Source: Chloroflexota bacterium
GTDB taxonomy: Bacteria; Chloroflexota; UBA11872
Direction of reading: 5' to 3'
Assembly: GCA_022820025.1 (NCBI GenBank)
Contig: JAJEGF010000030.1
Location: 62,001-126,000, forward strand
DNA: 64,000 nt
The position numbers and the translations under genes are program-made. This document shows positions 18,923 to 26,592 of this stretch, one piece after another. Every line of letters starts with the position of its first letter. Positions within the stretch are counted from its first letter, which is position 1. The notes under the pieces were generated by a model. The model made no database searches. It was not told where the DNA came from and was given only the letters and a program-made list of their open reading frames with translations.

Positions 18923-21766
18923 TCAAATCGGCCGCCAGCCGTGTACTACGTCGTACACCTGCGCATCCGACACGCTCCCGGCGTTCGAGACTTCAAACCG
19001 GAGCACTGGGACGATGGATACGATTTCTCGCATCCCACGGTCTCCCCGGCCGGTAAGCCGCAGCGCCAGCATCCAGGGACCCGGCGACTGAGTCCGATCC
19101 GACGCTTGGACCGTGGTGTAAGCCCCATCTGCTCCAAGCACCGCCAGTCGTGACTTCCGCGTATTGAAGTCGTACGAGTGGGTCGTCGTCCCCCTCCCCG
19201 TTGCCGCCTGGCCGGCAAACCACTGCTCGATTTCGGGTTGCCCGTCACTTAGCAGGTACGGGATGCCCAACGCCGACGAGTCTGTGGGCACCACGACCCA
19301 ATCCTGGCCCGTCCACTGATCCGGCGCTCGCTCTCTCATGGTGGCGGTGAACGTCAGTCGCCCGTTTGCGGCGACCACGTCCGTGATGCTGACGCTGAAG
19401 GGAGACGGCACGACATTCGGCAGCGCCGCGACACTGTCGTTCGGAGCATAGACGGCGACCCCGTCGCGCGAGTTTCGCCAGACTCGTCGCCATTGCGCCG
19501 GAGGAAACAGCCAAGCCTCGTGCGGCCGCGGCACGGCGACGAGATCCGGCACGTGCGCGCCCAGCGGTGTCACCGTCCAGGGCGCAGGCGTACGCAGATG
19601 CAGGATTTCCGGGTCTCCGCCGGCCCCCACGACCCGCGCGTGGGCAGTGACCGACGCGACACGAAGCAAACGCAGCTTATTGTCCCAGTCTGTCTGTGGC
19701 GGCACGTATATGACCGTTCTTGGCGCCACTGCCCGCAGCGCCTCGTATGAGGCCGGATCCGGGCTGGTCTGCAACGCGAGGAAGGCGGGTCGGACGCCGT
19801 AGAGGGCCTCGTCGCCATCGCGCGCAAGGAGGCTGAATAGACGTGGATCCGCAAGCCAACTCCTCGCCCTCGGCGAGAGCGTCGCGAGCCACGCGTCCGT
19901 GGCGTATACGTACGCTAGGTTTAGCCGCCTGAATGAGCTGGGTTCCAGGTAGTGGCTGGCATCTTGGTACTCGGGCCCCGGACGCCAGGTGAGTTGGATG
20001 AGGCCCGCGAATCCCCAGTGGCTCGAGCGCCCGGTGTTCAGGAGCACGGCTAGGTTCAACGACGTGTCGAGCACACGTGCGTTCACGTCTGTGTGCTCCC
20101 TGATGTAGGCGGCCAAACGACTCGACATGCGAGACATCGGATGCCGTCGGAGCGTCGCCGAATCGTCCTTCGCAAGCTCCGCGGGCCATCCCCAGCCGGC
20201 GTTGGCCAGCTGCACACCGTGACTGAGTGTGCGGCCCAGGCCAATTGTGGGAGCCGCGACCGTGGGCCAGACAACCAGAAGCGCGAACAGCGCGCTCGCC
20301 GCATACCGCCAGCGACTGGACCGCAAGCTGGCGAGGCGCGCGCTGAGTACAAGCAACAGAGCAACAAGCGCGAAGTTGCGAGCGTGTCCCGCCACACGCC
20401 CAAGATCTTGGGGTCGCGGCGGGTAATCGAGCGCCAGCCAGGCCAACACCATCAGAGCGGAACCCGTCGCCAGAACCAGTACCAGCCGATCCCGCCGCGC
20501 GAGAGCCGCTGCCGCTCCCGCGACCGCCACCGGTCCCAGGCTCAGCAAGCCAACGCCGCCAGGTCGTGCCTCGAGGCCACCGATCACCAACTGCCGGCTG
20601 GCGTCGAGGTTGCGGGCCCAGGTCAGGCCGGGCAGGCCCGTGCCGCCGCTCAGAATCCCTGTGAGCGCCCCGCCACCAAACAGTAGCAACAAGCCTGCCA
20701 CCGTCAGTCCCGCGCCCGACTGCAGGCACGGCGCCAGCATCGCGGCCCCCCTTCGACGGTCGCGGACGAGCCGCAGAGCTTCCAGGCCGGCCCACAGGGT
20801 CGCAACGACCGGCGCGAGCGTCGTCACCAGGAGGCCCACGAATCCAACCAGGCCCGCCAGCGTCAGAGTGCTGAGCCATGTTGGCCGCTTCGAGCGAGCC
20901 GCGTGCAGCAAGACGACGAACGCTAGGGCGTATCCAAGCGGAAACGCGGGGGTCCAGACATCGGGCAGTGCGGTCAGGCCTCTTCCGACAGATTCGTCCA
21001 GCGGCCAGAAGACCTCGGAAAGGGAAGTGTGCAGGCCGGCGGCCGGCAGTCCGGCTGGCAATGCGATCCCCAGGATTCCAGAAACCCCGCCGGGGGCACT
21101 CCAAACGAACGTATGGAGGCCGTAGCTGAGCAGTAAGGGGGCGAGCGTCAGGGTGGATAGCCACGATCCACACCTCCGCATGGCAGTGACCACCACCAGC
21201 GCAAACCCCACCCATACGTAGACGCCCACTAACTCCCAAACGAACGCCAGGTCCGGTCCCGCCGGGGGCGCCAGCAGCCCGGCCAGCAGACTGGCGCCGT
21301 AGTGATATGTGGCTGTTGCTTCTGGATTGGAAGGCAGAGCAGCAGGAAATCCACCGGCCCGGATGGAAGCGGCTAGTCCAAGATCCTGGTAGAAATTTGC
21401 GATTCCTACCTGTTTCCGGCTGGCGAGCGCGGCCCAGCCCAGTACCAGCACGGCGCCGACAAATCCGGCCAACGTGCGGGCGCGCAGGCGGAGTCGGGTT
21501 GGTGACGCCCAGGCCAGCGCGGCGGTCAGGCCCAGGATCACCGCCCACCCCACCGCCGCACCGGCCATCCCGGGCACCGCGTACATGACGAAGTTGACAG
21601 TGATGCCCCAGAGCGCCGGCCCGACCACCAGGCCCTGGGCCAGGCCCGACAGTTCGTCGTCCTGCCGCAGCGCCACGCGCACGACGACGTACCCAACAGC
21701 GGCCAGGACGGCCAGTTCGGCGGCCAGCAGCAGCAAGCCCGGCAACACTGCCGGATCGACGATCAC
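18923..21766 (-). CDS. Large polytopic membrane protein, possibly GT-C-like
   Basis: 947 residues. The first about 560 residues contain roughly 15-17 hydrophobic segments (LPGLLLLAAELAVLAAVGYVVV, LVVGPALWGITVNFVMYAV, TLAGFVGAVLVLGWAALA and so on). The remainder is a soluble, presumably extracytoplasmic domain of mixed beta/alpha character. A multi-pass N-terminus with an outside C-terminal domain is reminiscent of GT-C glycosyltransferases or YfhO-like membrane proteins. HYGASLL and conserved acidic loops are seen, but there is no decisive catalytic motif. VRVLDTSLNLAVLLNTGRSSHWGF resembles the lumenal part of such enzymes. Not recognised at family level. It is isolated from the polysaccharide cluster, and the call is topology-based. 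Confidence 0.7.
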   Translation of the reverse strand: MIVDPAVLPGLLLLAAELAVLAAVGYVVVRVALRQDDELSGLAQGLVVGPALWGITVNFVMYAVPGMAGAAVGWAVILGLTAALAWASPTRLRLRARTLAGFVGAVLVLGWAALASRKQVGIANFYQDLGLAASIRAGGFPAALPSNPEATATYHYGASLLAGLLAPPAGPDLAFVWELVGVYVWVGFALVVVTAMRRCGSWLSTLTLAPLLLSYGLHTFVWSAPGGVSGILGIALPAGLPAAGLHTSLSEVFWPLDESVGRGLTALPDVWTPAFPLGYALAFVVLLHAARSKRPTWLSTLTLAGLVGFVGLLVTTLAPVVATLWAGLEALRLVRDRRRGAAMLAPCLQSGAGLTVAGLLLLFGGGALTGILSGGTGLPGLTWARNLDASRQLVIGGLEARPGGVGLLSLGPVAVAGAAAALARRDRLVLVLATGSALMVLAWLALDYPPRPQDLGRVAGHARNFALVALLLVLSARLASLRSSRWRYAASALFALLVVWPTVAAPTIGLGRTLSHGVQLANAGWGWPAELAKDDSATLRRHPMSRMSSRLAAYIREHTDVNARVLDTSLNLAVLLNTGRSSHWGFAGLIQLTWRPGPEYQDASHYLEPSSFRRLNLAYVYATDAWLATLSPRARSWLADPRLFSLLARDGDEALYGVRPAFLALQTSPDPASYEALRAVAPRTVIYVPPQTDWDNKLRLLRVASVTAHARVVGAGGDPEILHLRTPAPWTVTPLGAHVPDLVAVPRPHEAWLFPPAQWRRVWRNSRDGVAVYAPNDSVAALPNVVPSPFSVSITDVVAANGRLTFTATMRERAPDQWTGQDWVVVPTDSSALGIPYLLSDGQPEIEQWFAGQAATGRGTTTHSYDFNTRKSRLAVLGADGAYTTVQASDRTQSPGPWMLALRLTGRGDRGMREIVSIVPVLRFEVSNAGSVSDAQVYDVVHGWRPI

Positions 21767-22165
21767 GCCGACACCTCTGGCGCGATCAATGAATCGATTC
21801 GGTTAGCTGATCGCAACCCGAGGGTCGCGTAAAACTCCAGATGCTGGTCGACCCGCGTCGGCCCAGACTGCGTCAGCATTCAAACTTCCACTGGAACTGG
21901 AGCAAAGAGTCGACGATCAGATTCGCGCCGCTACCGTTCCGGCAGGTTAGCCCAGTGCGCCTCCCGGGGGCTGTGCGCCGCAGGATCACGTCCCGTACGG
22001 CTGACGTTGACAAAGTTGGAGGTCGCCAAGCCACTCGCACTGTAGGGTGCGGCAGGCGCAGAACCCTTGTTGCTCGGCTACAGAATCAACCAGCCGTTCA
22101 AACAAGCACTAACATAGTCGGACGAAGGAATGCCGGACCGCATCAGCTGACGATCCTCAGCCGCC
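21767..22165. other. Intergenic stretch, no gene recognised
   Basis: 399 bp between a minus-strand membrane-protein gene (start 21766) and the stop of a small minus-strand gene. The only sizeable frame (21841-22215, plus) is rich in Arg/Ser/Pro with no motif and overlaps a better gene, so I treat it as spurious. I see no clear promoter, repeat or RNA. Confidence 0.45.
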
Positions 22166-22441
22166 CTAGCGCCCCTTCCAGTACGGGTTCGGGGACCAGT
22201 AGCGGCGGTTCTTGATGCCCAGGGCGAAGGTGGCCTCGGTGCTGAAGCGGATCGACGAGGTCAGCCGCGTCAGCGCGTCCTCACGAGTCGCCGCGCCCAT
22301 GGCCCGGTAGTCGCGGCCATCGATGACGGCGTTGGCGTTCCAACCCGACATGCCTTCCCAGACGCTGACCTCGACTTCAATGTCGTCAAACTCAATGTAG
22401 GTGACCTCGCGGTCGTCGCTCGTAGACGGGTCGGATGACAC
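22166..22441 (-). CDS. Conserved-looking small hypothetical protein
   Basis: The ORF track carries this as the end of a 493-residue frame, most of which is the antisense shadow of moeA. The tail reads as a real soluble protein: VTYIEFDDIEVEVSVWEGMSGWNANAVIDGRDYRAMGAATREDALTRLTSSIRFSTEATFALGIKNRRYW. A GTG at 22439-22441 gives 91 residues and lies 31 bases after a perfect TATAAT on the same strand. The alternating beta-strand pattern followed by a helix suggests a small alpha/beta domain. No family recognised. It is divergent from moeA. Confidence 0.6.
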   Translation of the reverse strand: MSSDPSTSDDREVTYIEFDDIEVEVSVWEGMSGWNANAVIDGRDYRAMGAATREDALTRLTSSIRFSTEATFALGIKNRRYWSPNPYWKGR

Positions 22442-22472
22442 GGCAGTCCAGACGGTGGCGAAACGGTTCGCG

Positions 22473-22478
22473 ATTATA
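22473..22478 (-). promoter_or_regulatory. Consensus -10 element for the small gene at 22166-22441
   Basis: The minus strand reads TATAAT in the gap between the small hypothetical gene and moeA. A matching -35 is not evident (accggt at 17-bp spacing), so this is a partial promoter call. Confidence 0.4.
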
Positions 22479-22555
22479 CGGGTGCGCCGGCATGGACCGG
22501 TGGCCGCGTCGAGCGTGACAATGCAGGCAAGCCGCTCTCCGGACGCGCCTGCCGC

Positions 22556-23794
22556 ATGACGACGGACATCTTCTTCCAGATCGTGACGCCGGATGAGGCG
22601 CTGGCGCGCTTGTTCGAGCATCTGTCCGCCGTCTGGCCTAGCGAGCGCATTGGGCTGGACGTTGCCCTTGGGCGAGTCACAACCACCCCGCTCACGGCAC
22701 CCGAAGACAGCCCGGCCTTTGCCCGCTCGGCCATGGACGGCTACGCGGTACGAGCCGCCGACACCTACGGCGCATCCGAGGGGCTTCCCGCATTCCTGAC
22801 CGTGGACGGCGAGGTCCCGATGGGCGCCGCCGCAGAGCGGCCCCTGCAGCCCGGTACCGCCCAACTCATCCACACCGGCGGCATGTTGCCGCCAGCGGCC
22901 GACGCCGTGGTCATGGTGGAATACACCCAGCCGGTCGACGAAACCTCCGTCGAAGTCCTGCGCCCCGCCGCCCCCGGCCAGCACGTGATCCAGGCCGGCG
23001 AGGACCTGGCCGCGGGCGACGCGCTGCTGCCCGCCGGCCACCAACTGCGCGCGCAGGATCTGGGCGTGCTGGCCGCTCTGGGCATTACGGAAATCGAGGC
23101 GGCGATACGCCCTGTCGTTGGCGTGCTCTCGTCCGGCGACGAAATCGTGCCCGCGGACGCCCAACCGGCGCCCGGCCAGGTTCGCGACGTCAACGCCGTC
23201 ACCCTCGCCGCCCTGGCCTGCCAGGCCGGAGCCGAAGTACGCGAGTTCGGCGTCGCGCCCGACGACCGCACCGAACTGGAACGACTCGCCCGCGCCGCCC
23301 AGGACGCCTGCGACCTCGTAGTCATTTCGGCTGGCAGTTCCGTCAGCACCCGCGACATGACCGCCGACGTGATTGGCAGCCTTGGTCAGCCCGGCATCCT
23401 GGCTCACGGCATCGCCGTCAAGCCCGGCAAACCCACCATCGTCGCCGCGGCCGACGGCAAGCCCGTGTTCGGCCTGCCCGGCAACCCCGTATCGGCCATG
23501 GTCGTGTTCGGGCTGGTAGTGGTTCCGACCATTCGGCGACTGCTCGGAGCCGGTCCTGCCGATGGACCGCCCCGGCGACGCGCTCGCCTCAGCCGCAGCC
23601 TCGCCTCCCAGACCGGACGCATCGACTTCGTGCCAGCGGCGCTGCAACAGCGCGACGACGAGTGGTGGGCCACTCCCGTCCTCGGCCCGTCCAACCTGAT
23701 CGCCACCCTGGTTCGTTCCTCGGGTCTGATACGGATTCCGCTGGATGCCGGCGGCCTGCCGAAAGGCGCCTGGGTTGACGTCGAACCCTTCTGA
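22556..23794 (+). CDS. moeA: Molybdopterin molybdenumtransferase MoeA
   Basis: 412 residues. MoeA inserts molybdate into adenylylated molybdopterin in molybdenum-cofactor synthesis. Seen in order: domain III/I start TPDEALARLFEHL; FARSAMDGYAVRAAD (the SAMDGYA signature); GTAQLIHTGGMLPPAADAVVMVE; VGVLSSGDEIVPADAQPAPGQVRDVN; the domain 3 GDxV-like nucleotide site VVISAGSSVSTRDMT with HGIAVKPGKPT; VFGLPGNPVSAMVVF; and C-terminal domain IV. The canonical GGVS is SAGSSVS. The second, fused moeA follows with a short overlap, an arrangement common in archaea and some bacteria where one paralog handles Mo and the other may handle W or regulation. The split is not determined here. Confidence 0.95.
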   Translation: MTTDIFFQIVTPDEALARLFEHLSAVWPSERIGLDVALGRVTTTPLTAPEDSPAFARSAMDGYAVRAADTYGASEGLPAFLTVDGEVPMGAAAERPLQPGTAQLIHTGGMLPPAADAVVMVEYTQPVDETSVEVLRPAAPGQHVIQAGEDLAAGDALLPAGHQLRAQDLGVLAALGITEIEAAIRPVVGVLSSGDEIVPADAQPAPGQVRDVNAVTLAALACQAGAEVREFGVAPDDRTELERLARAAQDACDLVVISAGSSVSTRDMTADVIGSLGQPGILAHGIAVKPGKPTIVAAADGKPVFGLPGNPVSAMVVFGLVVVPTIRRLLGAGPADGPPRRRARLSRSLASQTGRIDFVPAALQQRDDEWWATPVLGPSNLIATLVRSSGLIRIPLDAGGLPKGAWVDVEPF

Positions 23795-25733
23795 CCCGGA
23801 CCAGCGCGCCGTCTACCTCCACGACGTGCCCCTGGCCACGGCGCGCGAACGCCTGGCACAGGCCCTGGCCGAGCTACCCGACTGGCCGCCCCGCCGCACG
23901 ATTCGGCTGCCCCTGGACCAGGCCCTCGGCCACGTCACCGCGGCGCCCGTCTGGGCCGCCCTATCCAGCCCGCACTTTCCGGCTGCCGCCATGGACGGCG
24001 TGGCGGTTTCCGCCGCAGGCACGGTCGGCGCCGCCGAGACCTCACCGCGGCGACTCAAGCTGGACACCGAAGCCATCTGGATCGACACCGGCGACGCCAT
24101 GCCGCCCGACGCCGACGCCGTGATCATGATCGAAGACATCCACGACCGCGGCGACGGCTCGATCGAAATCACCGCCGCCGCCGCCCCCTGGCAGCACGTG
24201 CGGCCGATGGGCGAAGACATCGTGGCCTCGGAACTGGTGCTCCCCCAGGGCCGCCGCCTGGAACCCCGCGATCTCGGCGCCCTGGCCGCCGCCGGCCACT
24301 CCGAGGTAGATGTGGTCGCCCCGCCCCGCGTTGCCGTGATCCCAACCGGCAGCGAGTTGGTGCCCATTGGACAAACCCCGGAGTCCGGCGAACTGATCGA
24401 GTTCAACGGCCTCATGCTCGGCGCCCTCGCCGAAACCTGGGGCGCCCAGGCGCTGCGCAGCGAGATCGTGGCCGACGACTTCCACGCCATCCGCACCGCC
24501 ACAGGGGCCGCCCTTGAAACCGCCGACATCGTCGTCATCAACGCCGGCTCATCCGCCGGCCGTGAGGACTACAGCGCCCGCGTCGTCGCAGATCTCGGTC
24601 AAGTATTCGTCCACGGCGTCGCCGTTCGGCCCGGACATCCCGTCGTCCTCGGCGTCGCCCGAGGTAAGCCCGTCCTGGGAATCCCCGGCTATCCCGTGTC
24701 CGCCGCCCTCACGTTCGAACTCTTTGTCCGACCGCTCATCGACGAATGCCTGGGCCGCCCGTCTCCGCAGCGCCGCACCGTCAAGGCCGTCACCCCGCGC
24801 CAGCTCGTCTCCCACGCCGGTGACGACGAGTTCATTCGTGTTCGCGTCGGACGCGTCGGTGACCGCGTCGTCGCCGCCCCACTGGAACGGGCCGCCGGCG
24901 TCATCATGTCGCTGGTGCGGGCCGACGGCCTGGTCACCGTCCCGCGCTTTTCCGAAGGCATCGCCGCCGGGTCTGAGGTCGAGGTCGAACTCCTGGGCGA
25001 AGCCGAGGGCATCGAGCACACCGCCGTCGCCATCGGCAGCCACGATCCCGCCCTCGACCTGCTGGCCAGCGAACTTGCCCGCCGCTCGCCCCCCATGCGG
25101 TTGGCCTCTACCAACGCGGGCAGCTACGGCGGGCTGGTCGCCCTGCGCCGCGGCGAGGCGCACCTGGCCGGCTGCCACCTGCTGGACCCGGCCACCGGCG
25201 TCTACAACGAGGCCGACGTGCAGCGCGTGCTCCCCGGCCGTGCCGTCACCCTCGTCCACTTCGCCCAGCGCGAACAGGGCCTGATCGTCCCGCGCGGCAA
25301 TCCGAAGGGCCTGCGCACGCTGGCCGACCTCGTCCAACCCGGCATCCGCTTCGTCAACCGCCAGCGCGGCGCCGGTACCCGCATGCTCCTGGACCACCTG
25401 CTGGCCGCCGAAGGCATCGACCCGTCCGCAATCCTGGGCTACGACCGCGAGCAATACACCCACCTGGCCGTGGCCGCCGACGTGCACAGCGGCATGGCCG
25501 ACGTGGCCCTGGGCATCCGCGCCGCCGCCCGCGCCCTTGGGACCGACTTCATCCCCGTTGGGATGGAGCAATACGACCTCGTCATTCCCAACGAGCACCT
25601 GGCACACCCGCCCGTCGCCGCTCTGCTGGCCATCCTCCGCGATTCGACGTTTGCCGACGCCGTCACTGCTATGGGCGGCTACGACACGTCGCGCATGGGT
25701 GAAGTCATGGCCGAATTCGGCGGAGCCTCCTGA
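23775..25733 (+). CDS. MoeA-like protein fused to a periplasmic-binding-protein-like (LysR/MolR-type) domain
   Basis: About 652 residues. Residues 1 to about 410 are a second MoeA: AAAMDGVAVSA, WIDTGDAMPPDADAVIMIED, VAVIPTGSELVPIG, VVINAGSSAGREDYS, HGVAVRPGHPVVLG and GIPGYPVSAALTF. The rest (DPALDLLASELARRSPPMRLASTNAGSYGGLVALRRGEAHLAGCHLLD ... FVNRQRGAGTRMLLD ... HSGMADVALGIRAAA) is the PBP-like small-molecule-binding domain found in MoeA-PBP fusions and ModE/LysR-type oxyanion sensors. The track start is ATG 23745; TTG 23775 reduces the overlap with moeA to 20 bp and is preferred, although the choice is uncertain. The binding domain may sense molybdate, tungstate or cofactor. Confidence 0.9.
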   Translation: MTSNPSDPDQRAVYLHDVPLATARERLAQALAELPDWPPRRTIRLPLDQALGHVTAAPVWAALSSPHFPAAAMDGVAVSAAGTVGAAETSPRRLKLDTEAIWIDTGDAMPPDADAVIMIEDIHDRGDGSIEITAAAAPWQHVRPMGEDIVASELVLPQGRRLEPRDLGALAAAGHSEVDVVAPPRVAVIPTGSELVPIGQTPESGELIEFNGLMLGALAETWGAQALRSEIVADDFHAIRTATGAALETADIVVINAGSSAGREDYSARVVADLGQVFVHGVAVRPGHPVVLGVARGKPVLGIPGYPVSAALTFELFVRPLIDECLGRPSPQRRTVKAVTPRQLVSHAGDDEFIRVRVGRVGDRVVAAPLERAAGVIMSLVRADGLVTVPRFSEGIAAGSEVEVELLGEAEGIEHTAVAIGSHDPALDLLASELARRSPPMRLASTNAGSYGGLVALRRGEAHLAGCHLLDPATGVYNEADVQRVLPGRAVTLVHFAQREQGLIVPRGNPKGLRTLADLVQPGIRFVNRQRGAGTRMLLDHLLAAEGIDPSAILGYDREQYTHLAVAADVHSGMADVALGIRAAARALGTDFIPVGMEQYDLVIPNEHLAHPPVAALLAILRDSTFADAVTAMGGYDTSRMGEVMAEFGGAS

Positions 25734-25739
25734 CGATCC

Positions 25740-26183
25740 ATGGCCGTGTCCGACCCGCCAGTCCCGCAGACCGCCGAGCTTCCGTCGGCCGTGGCCGAGC
25801 GTGCGGCCAGCCGGCGCGGGCTTGGCCTGTTGACCGCCGTCGCTGCGCTCGGCGCGCTGATCTTCAGCTTCACGCTCGCGGGAAGGGGCCCGGCGCCGAA
25901 CTCATCGTTGACCCCCGTGGACGCACCCGTCGTCCAGACCGTGCCGGAAGCCTCCGGAGCCGTCGCCGTCAATGTTCTGGATGCTGACGCCCTTGCCTCG
26001 CGACTGCCCGGTGTCGGGCCCGTCTACGCCGCGCGAATCGTCCACGCACGCACCTTCTTCGGCCCGCTGCAATCCGCCGCCGACCTGCGCGCGCTGGGCA
26101 TTCCCGACGACACGATCACTCGCGTCCTGCCGCTGATTAGCTTTCGAGCGTCGGGTCGTTCTGGGATCTCGTCGCCCTCATGA
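25740..26183 (+). CDS. comEA: ComEA-like helix-hairpin-helix DNA-binding protein
   Basis: 147 residues. One N-terminal membrane anchor (LGLLTAVAALGALIFSFTLAG, about residues 28-48) is followed by a proline-rich linker, then a helix-hairpin-helix pair: NVLDADALASRLPGVGPVYAARIVHARTFFGPLQSAADLRALGIPDDTITRVLPLI. This is the ComEA/T2SK-like DNA receptor fold. It lies six bases after the MoeA-PBP gene and about 400 bp before comEC, which supports a role in DNA uptake. The C-terminal 46 bases overlap the convergent 118-residue membrane-protein gene. Confidence 0.85.
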   Translation: MAVSDPPVPQTAELPSAVAERAASRRGLGLLTAVAALGALIFSFTLAGRGPAPNSSLTPVDAPVVQTVPEASGAVAVNVLDADALASRLPGVGPVYAARIVHARTFFGPLQSAADLRALGIPDDTITRVLPLISFRASGRSGISSPS

Positions 26184-26493
26184 CAAGCAGTGCGACGATC
26201 AGCAACACCACCTCGATCACGATCGGCAATAACGGGCCGACCTCACGGGCCCAGGCGATCACGCTGATGGTTATGGCGACGAAGAACAGCCAGAAGACCC
26301 GGCGCAGGTTGCGTCGCAGCGTCGGCGTCAGTCGCCGACCGCGCAGCGCCAGCAGCGCCATCGTGCCAACCAGGACACCCTCCACGATGATCGGCGCCGG
26401 TCCCGACTGCAGCGACCACACGAAGACGATCAGCGTGATGAAGAAGATTGAGAACATCGCGGCGAACAGTGCGCGTATCTGGCGGCGATCCAT
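26137..26493 (-). CDS. Small four-helix membrane protein of unknown function
   Basis: 118 residues with four hydrophobic segments in pairs: ALFAAMFSIFFITLIVFVWSL, APIIVEGVLVGTMALLAL, NLRRVFWLFFVAITISVIAWA, PLLPIVIEVVLLIVALLVM. The two halves look like an internal duplication of a helix pair joined by an Arg-rich loop (RGRRLTPTLRRNLRR). It is antisense to the comEA-comEC direction, with its 3' end overlapping comEA. No family recognised. Base composition and ATG start support a real gene. Confidence 0.75.
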   Translation of the reverse strand: MDRRQIRALFAAMFSIFFITLIVFVWSLQSGPAPIIVEGVLVGTMALLALRGRRLTPTLRRNLRRVFWLFFVAITISVIAWAREVGPLLPIVIEVVLLIVALLVMRATRSQNDPTLES

Positions 26494-26592
26494 GGGTTTT
26501 TTCGGCGCAAGGGCTGGCGTCGAGAATCATACGGGGCGGGGCTGGGGCCAGGCGCCCTGATCGCCGGCGCCAGCGGCGCATTCCTCGCTGGC

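Noticed and set aside
21841-22215. 124-residue plus ORF
   Set aside because: Arg/Ser/Pro-rich composition, no motif, overlaps a better minus-strand gene.
22442-23647. Upstream 400 residues of the 493-residue minus ORF
   Set aside because: Antisense shadow of moeA with high Gly/Arg/Asp content and no motif.
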